Source: Liolophura sinensis (taxonomy: Eukaryota; Mollusca; Polyplacophora; Chitonida; Chitonidae). From it: 64,000 nt of DNA. Below, piece after piece: positions 13,519 to 25,000 of the stretch (position 1 is its first letter; each line of letters starts with the position of its first letter). Below the pieces are notes generated by a model. It ran no database searches and was not told where the DNA came from. It saw only the letters and a program-made list of their open reading frames with translations. Where the stretch lies: contig NC_088295.1 of NCBI RefSeq assembly GCF_032854445.1, positions 32,659,385 to 32,723,384 on the forward strand. Direction: 5' to 3'. The position numbers and the translations under genes were made by a program.

Positions 13519-13606
13519 CTGAAAGGACAACAGATTACGCTGCAATCAGGATCTTCAGATCTGTCAACATAAATAGTGTGTTGTCGTGATTTGTGGATGG
13601 TGCAGT

Positions 13607-15060
13607 TAAGGATTCCATCACCTGTCACTGTATTGGTATTGAGACAAATATATTTCCTTCTCTAATATAAGTGTCTTCTTGTTCATATAATGCTTAATAT
13701 ATGTAGTAAACATGCAGATTTTTCTGGAATTAAATAGCAAACAGTGGATAAGTAAAATATCAAACAGATAGGGAAGGTAAATATGTTGTAATTGTTGTTG
13801 TTGTAGTAAAGGATTGCTATGTGGATTAATTAATATTTTGCGATGTTAATTACACAGGTAAAATTGAAATACAAAGTAAGGATAACTTGTTACCTATCAG
13901 TTTAACTTGTCGGACACAGTCTCTGTGTATTTCTCACCCTGAACTGGTAGGAGATGCCATTTCAAATGTGCATGGTACATGCAGCGGCCATGTTTATTTC
14001 GCTATAACTCCCTAATAAATAGGTTTGTTTTATTTGAAGATCTACCCATGTTATAGATCACAAAGAGATATAGTAGGAAACAAGTTTTCATTATTACGAG
14101 TCCACACCTTGACTTATCATCAATGACCTGATCACGGACTGGAATATAGCCACCTGACGTAGTGATGAGAAAAAGCCAGTAAACTGCGTTCCTGAACAAC
14201 CAGAGATGATGTATTAAGTTCTCACCAAAAGCTCCACTCATATTATAAATTAGCAATTCGTGTTGCCTAAATTATCACAACTAAGTTCAGTTATAACTAT
14301 ACACTGAAGTCACATCACTTGACTTCCTCAGAAAAACATGCACTGAAAATATTTGTGTTTTGTACATGTAGGTTATAGTTTTGCATTTACCTAATTATTG
14401 CAAAAACAGTGAAAACGCGATCTGCATAATATAATGATTATATGCGAATTAGTAACTACATGTACGCCAAGAACTAGACCACTTGTGAATAATTTTTTCA
14501 TTGCGAAAGCACAAACAAGCTTCGGTGTCAAATCTTGTTATAATTAAAACGTGGCATTTGTTATAATTTAGATGAGTTTATTTGTGAATGTTAGTCTGTG
14601 TAGCAAAATCCTACACGAATGATGGTCGGATCCTACGCCCATCCTACATGGATGATACAAACATCTTGATTGTATGATCGGCGTATATGTGAACATTTTG
14701 CACCCTTTTGTCGTATTTTGTCATATTACACCCTTCCAATGCAGATCCGTGCCAGATATATCGTTAGCATCGAGCAGTACCGTACGCTGAAATGAGAACA
14801 GCTCACATACAGTTTGCACCTTTTTATTGCTCTGCGATCTACAAAAGGAGTGAGCTGGGCCATGGCCGTTGTGATTTTTATACGATCACTAAGATGATAA
14901 TGGTGTAACAGTATTAAAGGTATCATGAAACATGCAATGCATGTAGATAAAAACACCAAATTTGGTAGTGCACAAGAGCTTGCTTGTAGAGGAAGCATGG
15001 ATGCAAAACTTCACCTCAGTATACATGTGTACAGAGGTTTTAAGATAACAATGTTGTCCT
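13607..15060. other. No gene recognised
   Basis: AT-rich unique sequence upstream of the FN3 array. Short open frames on both strands have no domain signature and no convincing splice pairs. Confidence 0.5.
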
Positions 15061-15064
15061 TCAC

Positions 15065-15245
15065 ATTAGTACACCTGGCAACCATAGTCTATTGGTTAAA
15101 AGCACTTGTCTTTCCATGCTTAGCTAGGAAACATGGGGTGTGGGTTTACACCCAGCCACACATAGGGTATTTATAAATTATCCCCATTCTCCCTGGTTGT
15201 GCGGCCTTAGTGAAATAAGTAGTTGACAATGCTGGTGTGGCCATT
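15065..15245 (+). mobile_element. Possible tRNA-derived SINE remnant
   Basis: The stretch 'ctattggttaaaagcactt' followed by 'gtgggtttacaccc' resembles an A box and B box of a tRNA head at the usual spacing. It is followed by a body like that of other molluscan SINEs ('ccattctccctggttgtg'). No tail or target duplication was found, so the call is tentative. Confidence 0.35.
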
Positions 15246-16499
15246 TGCGGAATCTGAAATTCACTGAGGACCACTTGTCTTCCAGCAATATGATGTGCAT
15301 ATCTGTACATCATGTGTGGGAAAACTTGTCAACATCTTGCAAAAGCTTGTCTTACCACAGGCACTTTTCTCTGCCAAAAAAATTGACTGCCATCCGGCCA
15401 TCATCAAAACTATTTTTGTGGGAGCTGCGGGGTAACCCAACCAACCCCACAAATAAGGTCCTAGATAAATAGACAAAATCTGATAAACAGTGATTCTAGT
15501 GTTCTAGTACGGTGTAAAATTTTCTCTACCAGCCTATCCTATTTCACTACCAACAATGATTTTTTAAGGATGGCCTCATATAAGTAAAGAAATCTTGAGT
15601 ATGGCATCAAAAATCAGATAAATAAATGAAGCCATGAATTTTGCAATTTACCTTACAAGGCATCAAGGCCAGAACATCACCCTTGTATTCTCTTGTCCTT
15701 GTATGCAAAATTTGAGCACAATGCAGGAAAAATAAGAGAATAGTTGTACATAGAATATTCATTGACCAATTCATTATTTTTGTAACTGATTGTAATTAGT
15801 AGGCATGCCAGTCATCATCAATGGAACATCTTGTTGTCACTGTAGTTCAGATCTATATAAAAACCTGAGCTTACTACATGTACAGTGTACCTGTGCTTGT
15901 AGTACTTACCGATAACATTTTCAGTAATTATCACACACGTATAAAGTATCTCTCTCATGTCTTTGTGCTTTATATGTATGAAATGCCACCCTGAACATTT
16001 ACCTTAACATTGAATAGACAGAAAGATTGAAAATCCTAGGTTGAATTTGGGTACAATTTGTTAAATAACATGCATTAATGAAAATACTCTTTAAATGCTC
16101 TATTCTCCAAATGCTAGAAACTGTTACATATTAGATAAGTATAGTACAACTATTGTAGAAGTATTCCTTGAATAAATGACAGCGACAGTGAATTTTGAGC
16201 TGGCTTTGGTAAAAATATAGGAAATATAGGAAGTTTCCATCAAATACAGGAAAATATAAAAGGGTCTGGAAAATATAGGAAATGTAGAAACACTCTGAGG
16301 CCTGACACTGCAGTTAGAAACTTTATACATGTAGCTCATCTAACACAAATGACGGAAATCGAGAAACAGATCATTTTAATCAACTAAGAAACAAAAGTTC
16401 AGAACACAATATACAATACATGTACGCCCGAACAAAAGCATTTCTTTAAAATGTGTAAAAGAATACCAGCAGCACTGTGGTGAGTACAACCTGAGGGGA

Positions 16500-17215
16500 A
16501 TCTTCATGGGTGTTGATGATAGGTATGTGGTTACCATGGCAACCAACAAAATGAACAAATGTCAAAAAGAGTCGTGACATATCATTACATCTGTATCTAT
16601 GTATCCACCAAATATTTAAACTGCATGTGGAAAACAAGTAGAGTTGTAACTAATACCCGAAATCATATCAATTTATGTAGTATGTATAGGGATGAAAGCC
16701 AGGTCGTTGTTACCATGGAAACGATGAAAATGGACAAACTTTATGCTTGACACAAGGTATGAATTAAAATTAAATATGGGAAAGAATTGGAGTTGTAGCC
16801 AGGACACACAGTTCATACCTAACTATACAGTAGATATCAGAAAAATAGTGACTGGGTTCCCATGGAAACTGCAGAAATGGACAAATGTGAGTCATGACAC
16901 AGCATCATCTGCGTATGTATGTATCCATAAAAACTTAAAACTCTATGCAGAAAGCTGGAGTTAAATCCTGAACTCGAAATGATATCTATCTATATAGTAT
17001 AGTATGACAACCGTGGAAATGAACATATGCGAGTTACCATACATCGTCGTCTGTGTATGTATCTATTCACCAAAAATTAAAATTTTACACAGAAAACAGT
17101 TGGAGTTATAGCCCTGGCACGAAATCATATCTATTTACATACATGTATATTGTTCACCAAAAATTAAAACTCTCCATGAAAAATCATTGGAAATATAGCC
17201 CGGACGCCAATACAG
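16500..17215 (+). repeat. Diverged tandem repeat, about 4-5 copies of 150-180 bp
   Basis: Blocks recur in the same order: 'ttaccatggaaac..', 'aaatggacaaatgtgagtc', 'atgtatctatccaccaaaa', 'ttaaaactccatg', '..ggagttgtagcc' and 'cgaaatcatatc'. Copies start near 16529, 16710, 16855, 17005 and 17130 and are 20-30% diverged by eye. The repeat does not encode a consistent protein. Confidence 0.6.
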
Positions 17216-18645
17216 ACAGACACGAAAAAAATAATATGTTTTTGTCCAGTCTGTGTAAGGGATATAGCTTGGAGACAGGTCTTAATTATCAGGATCAAGA
17301 AAAATTATTATCAAGAAAAAAGAAAAAAAAATACCTAGAACCCAAGGGTTTAAAAGCAGTCTGGTTATAGGGCAGTGCATGTGCAGGATTATAAAGTGTT
17401 AGCTGCACGAATGTGGATCAACTGATCTAACGAGGCACTGACGTACTGAGCAGTACTGAGCCACAACAGATCTGTGGCTATCCGCTGCAAAACATTAGGT
17501 CACGCATGTCAATTCACAAGCAAGAACAAGAACCCAAAGAATTTGTCAGCTTCAGTGCCTGCCAACGGAAAATATGTACACTTTTAGGCCCTTGCTGTCA
17601 AGTATGGAAAAATACATGACCATCACGCTTAGGTCTATCGAATTAAGGATTACCACTAGAAAACATGAGGTAGTATCACAGACAATCAGGCAAGAGAAAA
17701 ACTGATCTAATGTGGAGTATTTACATGTACAGTGTACATATACATGTAAGCTACAGCATGAGTATAATCATAGCTACATGTAATAAGTAATGGAACAGTG
17801 TACATGTACTGCTTATACAAATGATTAACAGCACAGTGATAAATCAGATTAAGCTTCAGACACTCACGGGGTTTGAGGAGAAACCAAATATAATGAACGG
17901 ATGAACTGCACCTAGGCACAAGCACGCAAAGAAGGCTATCGATTGCAAGGTTTTATGTCCAAGGTACCCACAGGCAAAAAGAAAAGGTTCATAGCAATAC
18001 CATTAAATACCCCTAAAATGTCCCAGTACATTTACCCACCATGACATGCCATTAAAGATCAGTCTAACAAGCTAGATGGAGGGAGGTACATGTAGGTACA
18101 AACAAGCTATGCATGGTTAATGTACATTTACCAACACTATTTAACAGTATGGGAGTAAAATAATGGAGTATTTTGATTGTTCCTGTTACATTTTGGCATG
18201 AGACTAGGAGTGTGAAACTCTGCACCTGTGAACCTAAGAGTGGCACTCTGGATCTAGGGGCATATGTGCTCTGAATCTGTGAACAAAGAGCAGACCTGGA
18301 TCTGTGAAAATAACTGTGGGACTCAGATCTGTGAGGGTAAGTGTGTCATGACAGATAGGAGAAGAAATGAAATGTGAGGAGCTTTCTGGTGCCTATAATT
18401 CTAGTGGGAGTTATGGCTATGTTCAAGAATTGTTCACCGATGCAATCCCATAGAAAAGCCAAATCACAAAGAAAAACACATAAAAGAAAAACACAAAAAA
18501 ACACACCCCCCCCCCATCCCCCCTCAGTAATGACACTACCACAGTGGTCCTGAAGAAGACGTTGTAACACTGGAATATTCAGGAGGAGTACAGAAGTGTG
18601 ATTCATGTACATGTAATACAAGTATAAACAAATCATTATACTCAC

Positions 18646-18747
18646 TATAGGAAGCGGCTTCCACTAATGGAAGCAGGACAAGACATGAGAATCCTGACCA
18701 GTTACAGTTCACATTCATAATCGTCACATTGAAGACACCATCATCTT
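18646..18747 (-). CDS. Candidate extracellular exon upstream of the FN3 array
   Basis: This 102-bp open segment has a good acceptor ('ttgcccactaacag') and a strong GTGAGT donor, and is phase 1 at both ends, so it splices in frame with the FN3 exons. It encodes DDGVFNVTIMNVNCNWSG followed by a hydrophobic stretch and VEAASYS, with two N-glycosylation sequons (NVT, NWS). I recognise no domain. Membership of the FN3 gene is inferred from strand, phase and position only. Confidence 0.4.
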
Positions 18748-18847
18748 CTGTTAGTGGGCAAAAGTCAGAGAACATGTGCAAAGCTGACAAGACGATACAA
18801 GACCAGCTAGCCTGGGAAACTGCAGGGCCCAAGAACTGGCCTTGATA

Positions 18848-19693
18848 CAGGGTTCGCATGGCTGACGGCCAAAAAAATTCAAGGACTTTTCAAGTACTTT
18901 CAAGTACTTAAAATACAAATTCAAGTACCTCAAACGACAGTCATAATCTCTGCTTTCGCATGCAAACTGCAACAACAGGCGCAGCTTGAATACCTTTTTA
19001 GGTCATTTCGTAAGCCTGGTAAAGCCATGCCGTGGCATTCGACCAGTTGGTGCCATAACCTTCAGTCGGTGCAGACATCGCTGACAACCAATCATTGATT
19101 CTTATAAATTTCCCACCATCCATCTAAGTAAAAAGCGCAGCTTTAAATATTTCCGCACGTATTTGTAAACAGCGCTGCTGTCAGTCGCGAGTAGTCCTGG
19201 GCGGACTTGCCCATACTGGAGACATCTATACTTCGGAGACACAATCCGCAGTATGCACGATTGACACTGTTGGCTTCGCGCACAAGCCAGTCCTTGAAAT
19301 CTAGGAACTGCAGCCATTCATCGCTAAAACGACAGTTGCCTGGGATCTCTACTGCTTTTTTCTCTAATACTGTCAATGACTACAGTGTAAGTTCTTACCG
19401 CCAAATCAAAAAATGGCGATCTTACCGCCCTCTTGCAGAGAAAAGGAAATCTGTAGTGGCGCAGAATTATAACCGCATACATACCACTGGCGGCCACTGT
19501 AAGTGCACGCCCGTTGCCAGTTGATTCCCTGATTCTAACCACCGTATAACTTTGTTCAAGTGACACAAACAAAATCAAGTACTTTCAAGGACCTCCACAT
19601 AAAAATGGTCAAATTCAAGCACTTTCCAGTCTTTGAATTACCCAAATAAAATTAAAGTACTTTCAAGGTTTTCAAGGACCCGTGCGAACCCTG
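18848..19693 (-). mobile_element. hAT-like DNA transposon, internally deleted, with BED-type finger remnant
   Basis: The ends form an inverted repeat starting CAGGGTTCGCAYGG, and TTGATA is repeated directly on both sides (18842-18847 and 19694-19699). Subterminal stretches are rich in 'ttcaaggac' and 'caagtactttcaag' motifs. The interior carries, on the minus strand (about 19143-19376), an open frame with FSDEWLQFLDFKDWL, then CGLC and DVSSMGKSA. This matches the BED-like zinc finger exon found at the N-terminus of many hAT transposases, cut off before the distal His ligands. The catalytic domain is absent. It inserted next to, or into the head of, the SINE that follows. Confidence 0.62.
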
Positions 19694-19699
19694 TTGATA

Positions 19700-20060
19700 C
19701 CACAGTTGGTAGAGTGTTCTCTTCGGAGGTGGTAGATCCAAACTCAATCCTGGGTTGGGTCACACCCAAGACCTTAAAACAGGAAGTTGTAAGTTCCTTG
19801 CTTGGTGTTCAGCATTACAGGGAAAGTGCAATGACTGGTTGACACGTATATAGTATAGTATAATGGCTCGGCGGGGCGGCTTACTTGCCTTTGGTAAGTC
19901 GTCTCAGTGAAGCAGGACTAGATAAAAGAGTGGTGGAAATCTGTCATGCCACAAGGAGGCACATTACATGCACTCTAAGGACACCTTTATCGCCATATAA
20001 CTGAAAAATTGTTAAGTATGACATTGAACCCCAAGCACTCACTGGCTCACTCACTCAGGG
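19700..20060 (+). mobile_element. tRNA-derived SINE with LINE-like (TCAC)n tail
   Basis: The head has 'agttggtagagtgttctc' (A box) and a degenerate B box, then 'gggttgggtcacacccaagacctt', a body with 'ggcggggcggcttacttgcc', and a 3' end 'gttaagtatgacattgaacc' leading to 'actcactcactc'. Full-length or nearly so, and mutated. The 3' end resembles that of the I-group LINEs in this window (34640-35440, 48606-49810), as expected if those LINEs mobilise it. Confidence 0.7.
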
Positions 20061-20605
20061 CCCAAGTACAAGTGAGGAGGTGAGCAGGGCAATGATATTC
20101 ACTGTCACGGTTCCCCAGTGTGTGGCATGAGGACTGTTTTTTTAGTGCATGTTGGAAAAGCTGACTCTGGAAGCTCCTGAAGAGAACTGTTGTCAAATGA
20201 GCAAGACGCAGAAATATGTCACATTTGTTCGATCAGAACCTATCCTTCCTGACTATGCCTATCCAGGAGTATGGTACTCCTTGCAGAGAAAATAAGGCAT
20301 TCAGAGAACCACAGCCAATCGCTTTATATTTGAACAAAGGACTTTTTACTGCAAATGGAGAATGAGCACTTGACATGTATGAAAAGCCACATGCCCTGCT
20401 TTCGAATTTCATTGGTGGATAGATCCCTACAATTTCAAAATGTAACAATCTGTACCCAGAAACTGCCACCCAACAACACAAAGTCGATTTATGCTAAAAT
20501 CATGATTGTGGATAAATGTTCATGCGGAGACTGACAGTCTGGAGTGCGCATGGTCAGTTGCTAATACATGTACATGTATGGAACTTGGCTGCTCAAAAGT
20601 TGTAA

Positions 20606-22030
20606 ACTGACCATGGAAAGGGTGGGCCGGGCTAGTGATCATGTGGAGCAATAACCTGATCAAGGAGAGGGTGGGCCAGGCCAGTGATCATGTGGAGCAA
20701 TAACTGATCATGGAAAGGGTGGGCCTGACCAGTGATCATGTAGAGCAATAACTGATCATGGAAAGGGTGGGCCAGGCCAGTGATCACGTGGAGCAATAAC
20801 CTGATCATGGAAAGGGTGGGCCAGGCCAGTGATCACGTGGAGCAATAACCTGATCATGGAAAGGGTGGGCCAGGCCAGTGATCATGTGGAGCAATAGCCT
20901 GATCATGGAAAGGGTGGGCTAGGCCAGTGATGATGTGAAACGATAACCTGATCATGGAAAGGGTGGGCCAGGCCAGTGATCATGTGGAGCAATAACCCGA
21001 TCATGGACAGGTTGGGCCAGGCCAGTAATAATGTGGAGCAATAGCCTGATCATGGAAAGGGTGGGCTAGGCCAGTGATGATGTGAAACGATAACCTGATC
21101 ATGGAAAGGGTGGGCCAGGCCAGTGATCATGTGGAGCAATAGCCCAATCATGGAAAGGATGGGCCAGGCCAGCGATCATGTGGAGCAATAGCCCAATCAT
21201 GGAAAGGGTGGGCCAGGCCAGTGATCATGTGGAGCAATAACCTGATCATGGAAAGGGTGGGCCAGGCCAGTGATCATGTGGAGCAATAGCTCCATCATGG
21301 AAATGGTAAGCTGGGCCAGTGATCATGTGGAACAATAGTCCGATCATGGAAAGGGTGGGCCAGGCCAGTGATCATGTGGAGCAATAACCTGATCATGGAA
21401 AGGGTGGGCCAGGCCAGTGATCATCTAGAGCAATAACTGATCATGGAAAGGGTGGGCCAGGCCAGGGATCACATGGAGCAATAACCTAATCATGGAAAGG
21501 CTGGGCTGGACCAGTGATAATGTGGAGCAATAACCTGATCATGGAAAGGGCGGGCTAGGCCAGTGATGATGTGAAGCGATAACCTGATCATGGAAAGGGT
21601 GGGCCAGGCCAGTGATCATGTGGAGGAATAGCCCGATCATGGAAAGGATGGGGCAGGCCAGTGATCATGTGGAGTAACAGCCCAATCATGGAAAGGGTGG
21701 GCCAGGCCAGTGATCATGTGGAGCAATAGTTCCATCATGGAAAGGGTAGGCTGGGCCAGTGATCATGTGGAGCAATAGCCTGATCATGGAAAGGATGAGC
21801 CAGGCCAGTGATGATGTAAAATGATAACCTGATCATGGAAAGGGTGGGCCAGGCCAGGGATCATGTGGAGCAATAACCCGATCATGGACAGGTTGGGCCA
21901 GGCCAGTAATAATGTGGAGCAATAACCTGATCATGGAAAGGGTGGGCCAGGCCAGTGATCATGTGAGCAGTAGCTCGATCATGGAAAGGGTGGGCCAGGC
22001 CAGTGATCATGTGGAGCAATAACTGATCAT
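20606..22030. repeat. Minisatellite, 49-bp unit, about 29 copies
   Basis: The unit reads approximately 'tgatcatggaaagggtgggc' + 'caggccagtgatcatgtgga' + 'gcaataacc'. It has a period of 48-50 bp over 1.42 kb, with point variants (for example 'gatgatgtgaaacgataacc') and higher-order alternation of variants. Each unit holds two TGATCA palindromes and a GGCCAGGCC block, giving a much higher GC content than the surroundings. No open frame is conserved through it. Confidence 0.95.
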
Positions 22031-22039
22031 GCAGTACAT

Positions 22040-25000
22040 AACAAAGCTTCAAATCCTTCCTAATTTCAGGTACATTTAACTTCTTGCAAGATGCATGGAA
22101 ATAATTTGTAATCCTGTGGTGAGTCTCGGTCACTTGTACCTCATCATTTTGTAGTCCCAGCTAAAATACATGAATGTTAATAGCTGATGAACACGGAGAA
22201 AGGGTGGCATCATAAATACTAAATAAATAATATATACATGGCAAATATGCACAAACCAAAAAAATGTAGAGTTCCCTGTTATACTGTCTGAAAATACATG
22301 CAACACACAGTATATGTACAGTATCTGTATATACTGTGCATGCACATTACTATTATATTTATACATGTACAGTAATCTAAATCAACTACTTTGATGGAGA
22401 AAAGTTGTCAGTCACATATTCTAATTCTTCAACCATTTCAACTGTCTCTATGACCAATACTTTGAACCATTCTGAGGGAACTTTAGGATGTAGATATATA
22501 ATTTGTACAGTTTTAAAAAGTTTACATCTCCACTGACACAAATCAATCATTTTTAGTGACTCCATTGTCCTAATAATTGTATGGATTAATTCCACTGAAA
22601 AAGAAGTTTTTTAGTGGTGGAAAAAGTTGAAGATTTATATCCTCTACTACAGTCTGAGTGTATAATCCTTTTCAAAACTGTGTGTGGATGACGGAGAACA
22701 CCAACACTGGAAATATCAGTTTTTTCAGGATTACACGTAGCACATAGTTAAAATGAAGCCTTTTTTTGTTATTATGATAAATGAGGAGAGCTAGATTATA
22801 CAAAATGAAAGTATATATATATTTACATATTCAAGGTCACCAGGGCCTTTAAAATTTTGGTGACATTCCAATCTGTTATCATTGATTATTGGCTAAAATT
22901 CTTAATAAATCTGACACACATTCAACTGAAAATAAAATAAGATAAAAAGCATTAATTGTTTGAATCTTACTTGGTGTAGGAGTGATGATAGAGGGGACTC
23001 GATCATCTGTTTGTGGTGACGGTGTTGACCCATACACATACCCCTTGTGGGAATACCTGGAAACCAAAGCACACTGTGGGGTTTACTTTGTTATATGATC
23101 AATGAGATATACATCATATATACAATGTAACTCATAGGTGTATGTCCCCATTAAAAGTATTCTGTTTGGCCATGTATAACGGCTAATGAGACAAAATAAC
23201 TACATGTAATAATTATCAAAAAGACAAACCCCAAATATAACTTCTTTTTATGTTGCCTCTTCCTGTAATTTGCAGTTACTTGGAAACTCAAAACATTTTT
23301 GTGTCAATTAATTCATCTAACGATAATGGCATGACTCATGTCCAAAGTCACTTGGAGCGTAATTTACTGAGGCTTCAATAGTGCAATTTAAATGTCCTAG
23401 TGAGTAGCTCGTATATGTACAGTATGAAACTGCGGCATGCATCGTGTGCTTATTAGACCAAGTAAAAACTCATCACCGTGTAATAACTTCAAACAAGAAT
23501 GCCATCGTACATATACCACCTGCCAGTTGGCTCCATTTGTGTACATTATAGCCGAAAAAGCATCATTATAGTACAAGTATGTTCATGTAATGAAAAAATT
23601 AATTTTGTAAATACATATACTTAACTGACTGTCATGAAAATTAAGAAAGCACAAGTTAAGGTTGTAGGGAAGATGTATATAAGGCTTCATGTAAATCATC
23701 GCAGTGCTTTCAGAGTCATTTTTACATTTTAGTAACACGTGTACATACATGATTTCCTGTAGCATTTTTACACTCTGAATTAATGGGCTTCGCATAGGTC
23801 AGAAAAAACAACAAAGCTGTCCACTCCCTGTGATGTTTATAGCCAGGTTATGTCTGTTTACCTCTTATCTGAGGTCAATGCACATGTACATGTAGATATA
23901 GGATCTGTTGGTTTTACTTTCTGTATGCAGTCAATACATGTGCATGTTTTTAGTTACTGATCTCACCAATATGGCCAGTGTCCCCAGAGTGATCCACCAC
24001 TTGTCATGGAACATGATTGGTGACGCTGCTCTCCCCTAGGCTCAATCCACACATTCCAGAACCAAACCAGGAAGTTTTACTACAGCACCTGTGGGACAAC
24101 AGCATGCATGTACATGTACTTATAGGTTAACACCACCAGTATAGTTCTGGATGGGATCAGCCCCACAGTATGAAGGAAAAGAATGAAGATATAAAATCTC
24201 AGTCCATATCAGTGCATATTATACTGTATTTGACCTAACAGTTTGTCCATGAACACATGAGTAAGTTTCCTGTTTTATCTGAGAACTCTACTGATCTTTG
24301 CAGGATTGTCCGGCAGATTAAAAATGCGCATACTAGTGTAAATTACTGAACTGAAAGTTATATTTTATGATCTTTTATAGTAGCCAGAAAAAATTCACTT
24401 TACCGGTCAACATTGTAAGTTAAATACATTTACAGTAAATAATAAGCAAAGTATCGCCGAGGAAATCAAAATAACTTACTTATTTATCACGCTAAGCTAT
24501 TCAGTGAATCAACTAGGTTCATTTACAGTACTTGTAAGCATTTGTACCTGAGCTATCATGTAATTGGAGATTATTTATATCAAACAATGTTAAAAAGCGT
24601 ACAAATATTGTAAATGTTGCAGAAGAGTTTTTGAATACAATTGTGTGACACTTAATAACTGATAGATGGCAATAACATCCCCAGACAACAACCTTGCCAG
24701 ATAAATATATCAGTGCAGATAGATCAGAGCTCCATCGTCTTACAATACTGTATAGGGCACACATAATAAATGTATGGTACAATGTACATGTATACTGTTG
24801 TACATCTAGAACATTGTATACTAAACATGCTGCAACACTTCTGAAGCAGAAAATGGACTGCAGGGGCAATAATATGGCAAACAATCGGTTGAAAAACTGA
24901 AAGGCATTTACTATATAATAAAAGTAAAACAATTTTTTTTAGTAAACAAACTACTTCACTATGCACTCACAAATGTTATTATTGTCTCAATGCTTTATTG

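Larger units (their letters stand above)
1..13606. repeat. Tandem array of 2.2-2.8 kb units, each with one FN3 exon
   Basis: The same block recurs end to end: FN3 exon, conserved intron, GAGGTGTA-rich subrepeats, and an intron segment leading to the next exon. Spacing between successive exon starts is 2799, 2489, 2491, 2811 and 2204 bp. The array already runs at position 1, where the sequence matches the stretch near 2810-2880, and it breaks off near 13606, where the motif 'gtggatggtgcagt' runs into unrelated sequence. The units starting at the 5701 and 8192 exons are almost identical, so at least one duplication or conversion is recent. Units differ by two block indels (about 310 bp and about 620 bp). 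All exons read on the minus strand. Arrays of this kind arise by unequal exchange between repeated exons. Confidence 0.93.

Noticed and set aside
17870-17920. Mini-exon with GTGAGT donor on the minus strand
   Set aside because: Its length (38 or 44 bp) does not keep phase with neighbouring exons and it encodes nothing recognisable.
20606-22030. CRISPR-like array
   Set aside because: Units are contiguous with no unique spacers, and the genome is animal; it is a minisatellite.
22386-22595. Minus-strand frame with CQWRCKLFKTVQIIYLHPK and a stop
   Set aside because: It could be a terminal exon, but no acceptor, partner exon or domain supports it.
24000-24095. Trp-rich minus-strand segment (NVWIEPRGEQRHQSCSM, then GGSLWGHWPYW) with a GTGAGA donor
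   Set aside because: The acceptor side gives stops in the needed frame and I recognise no domain; it may be a chance frame.
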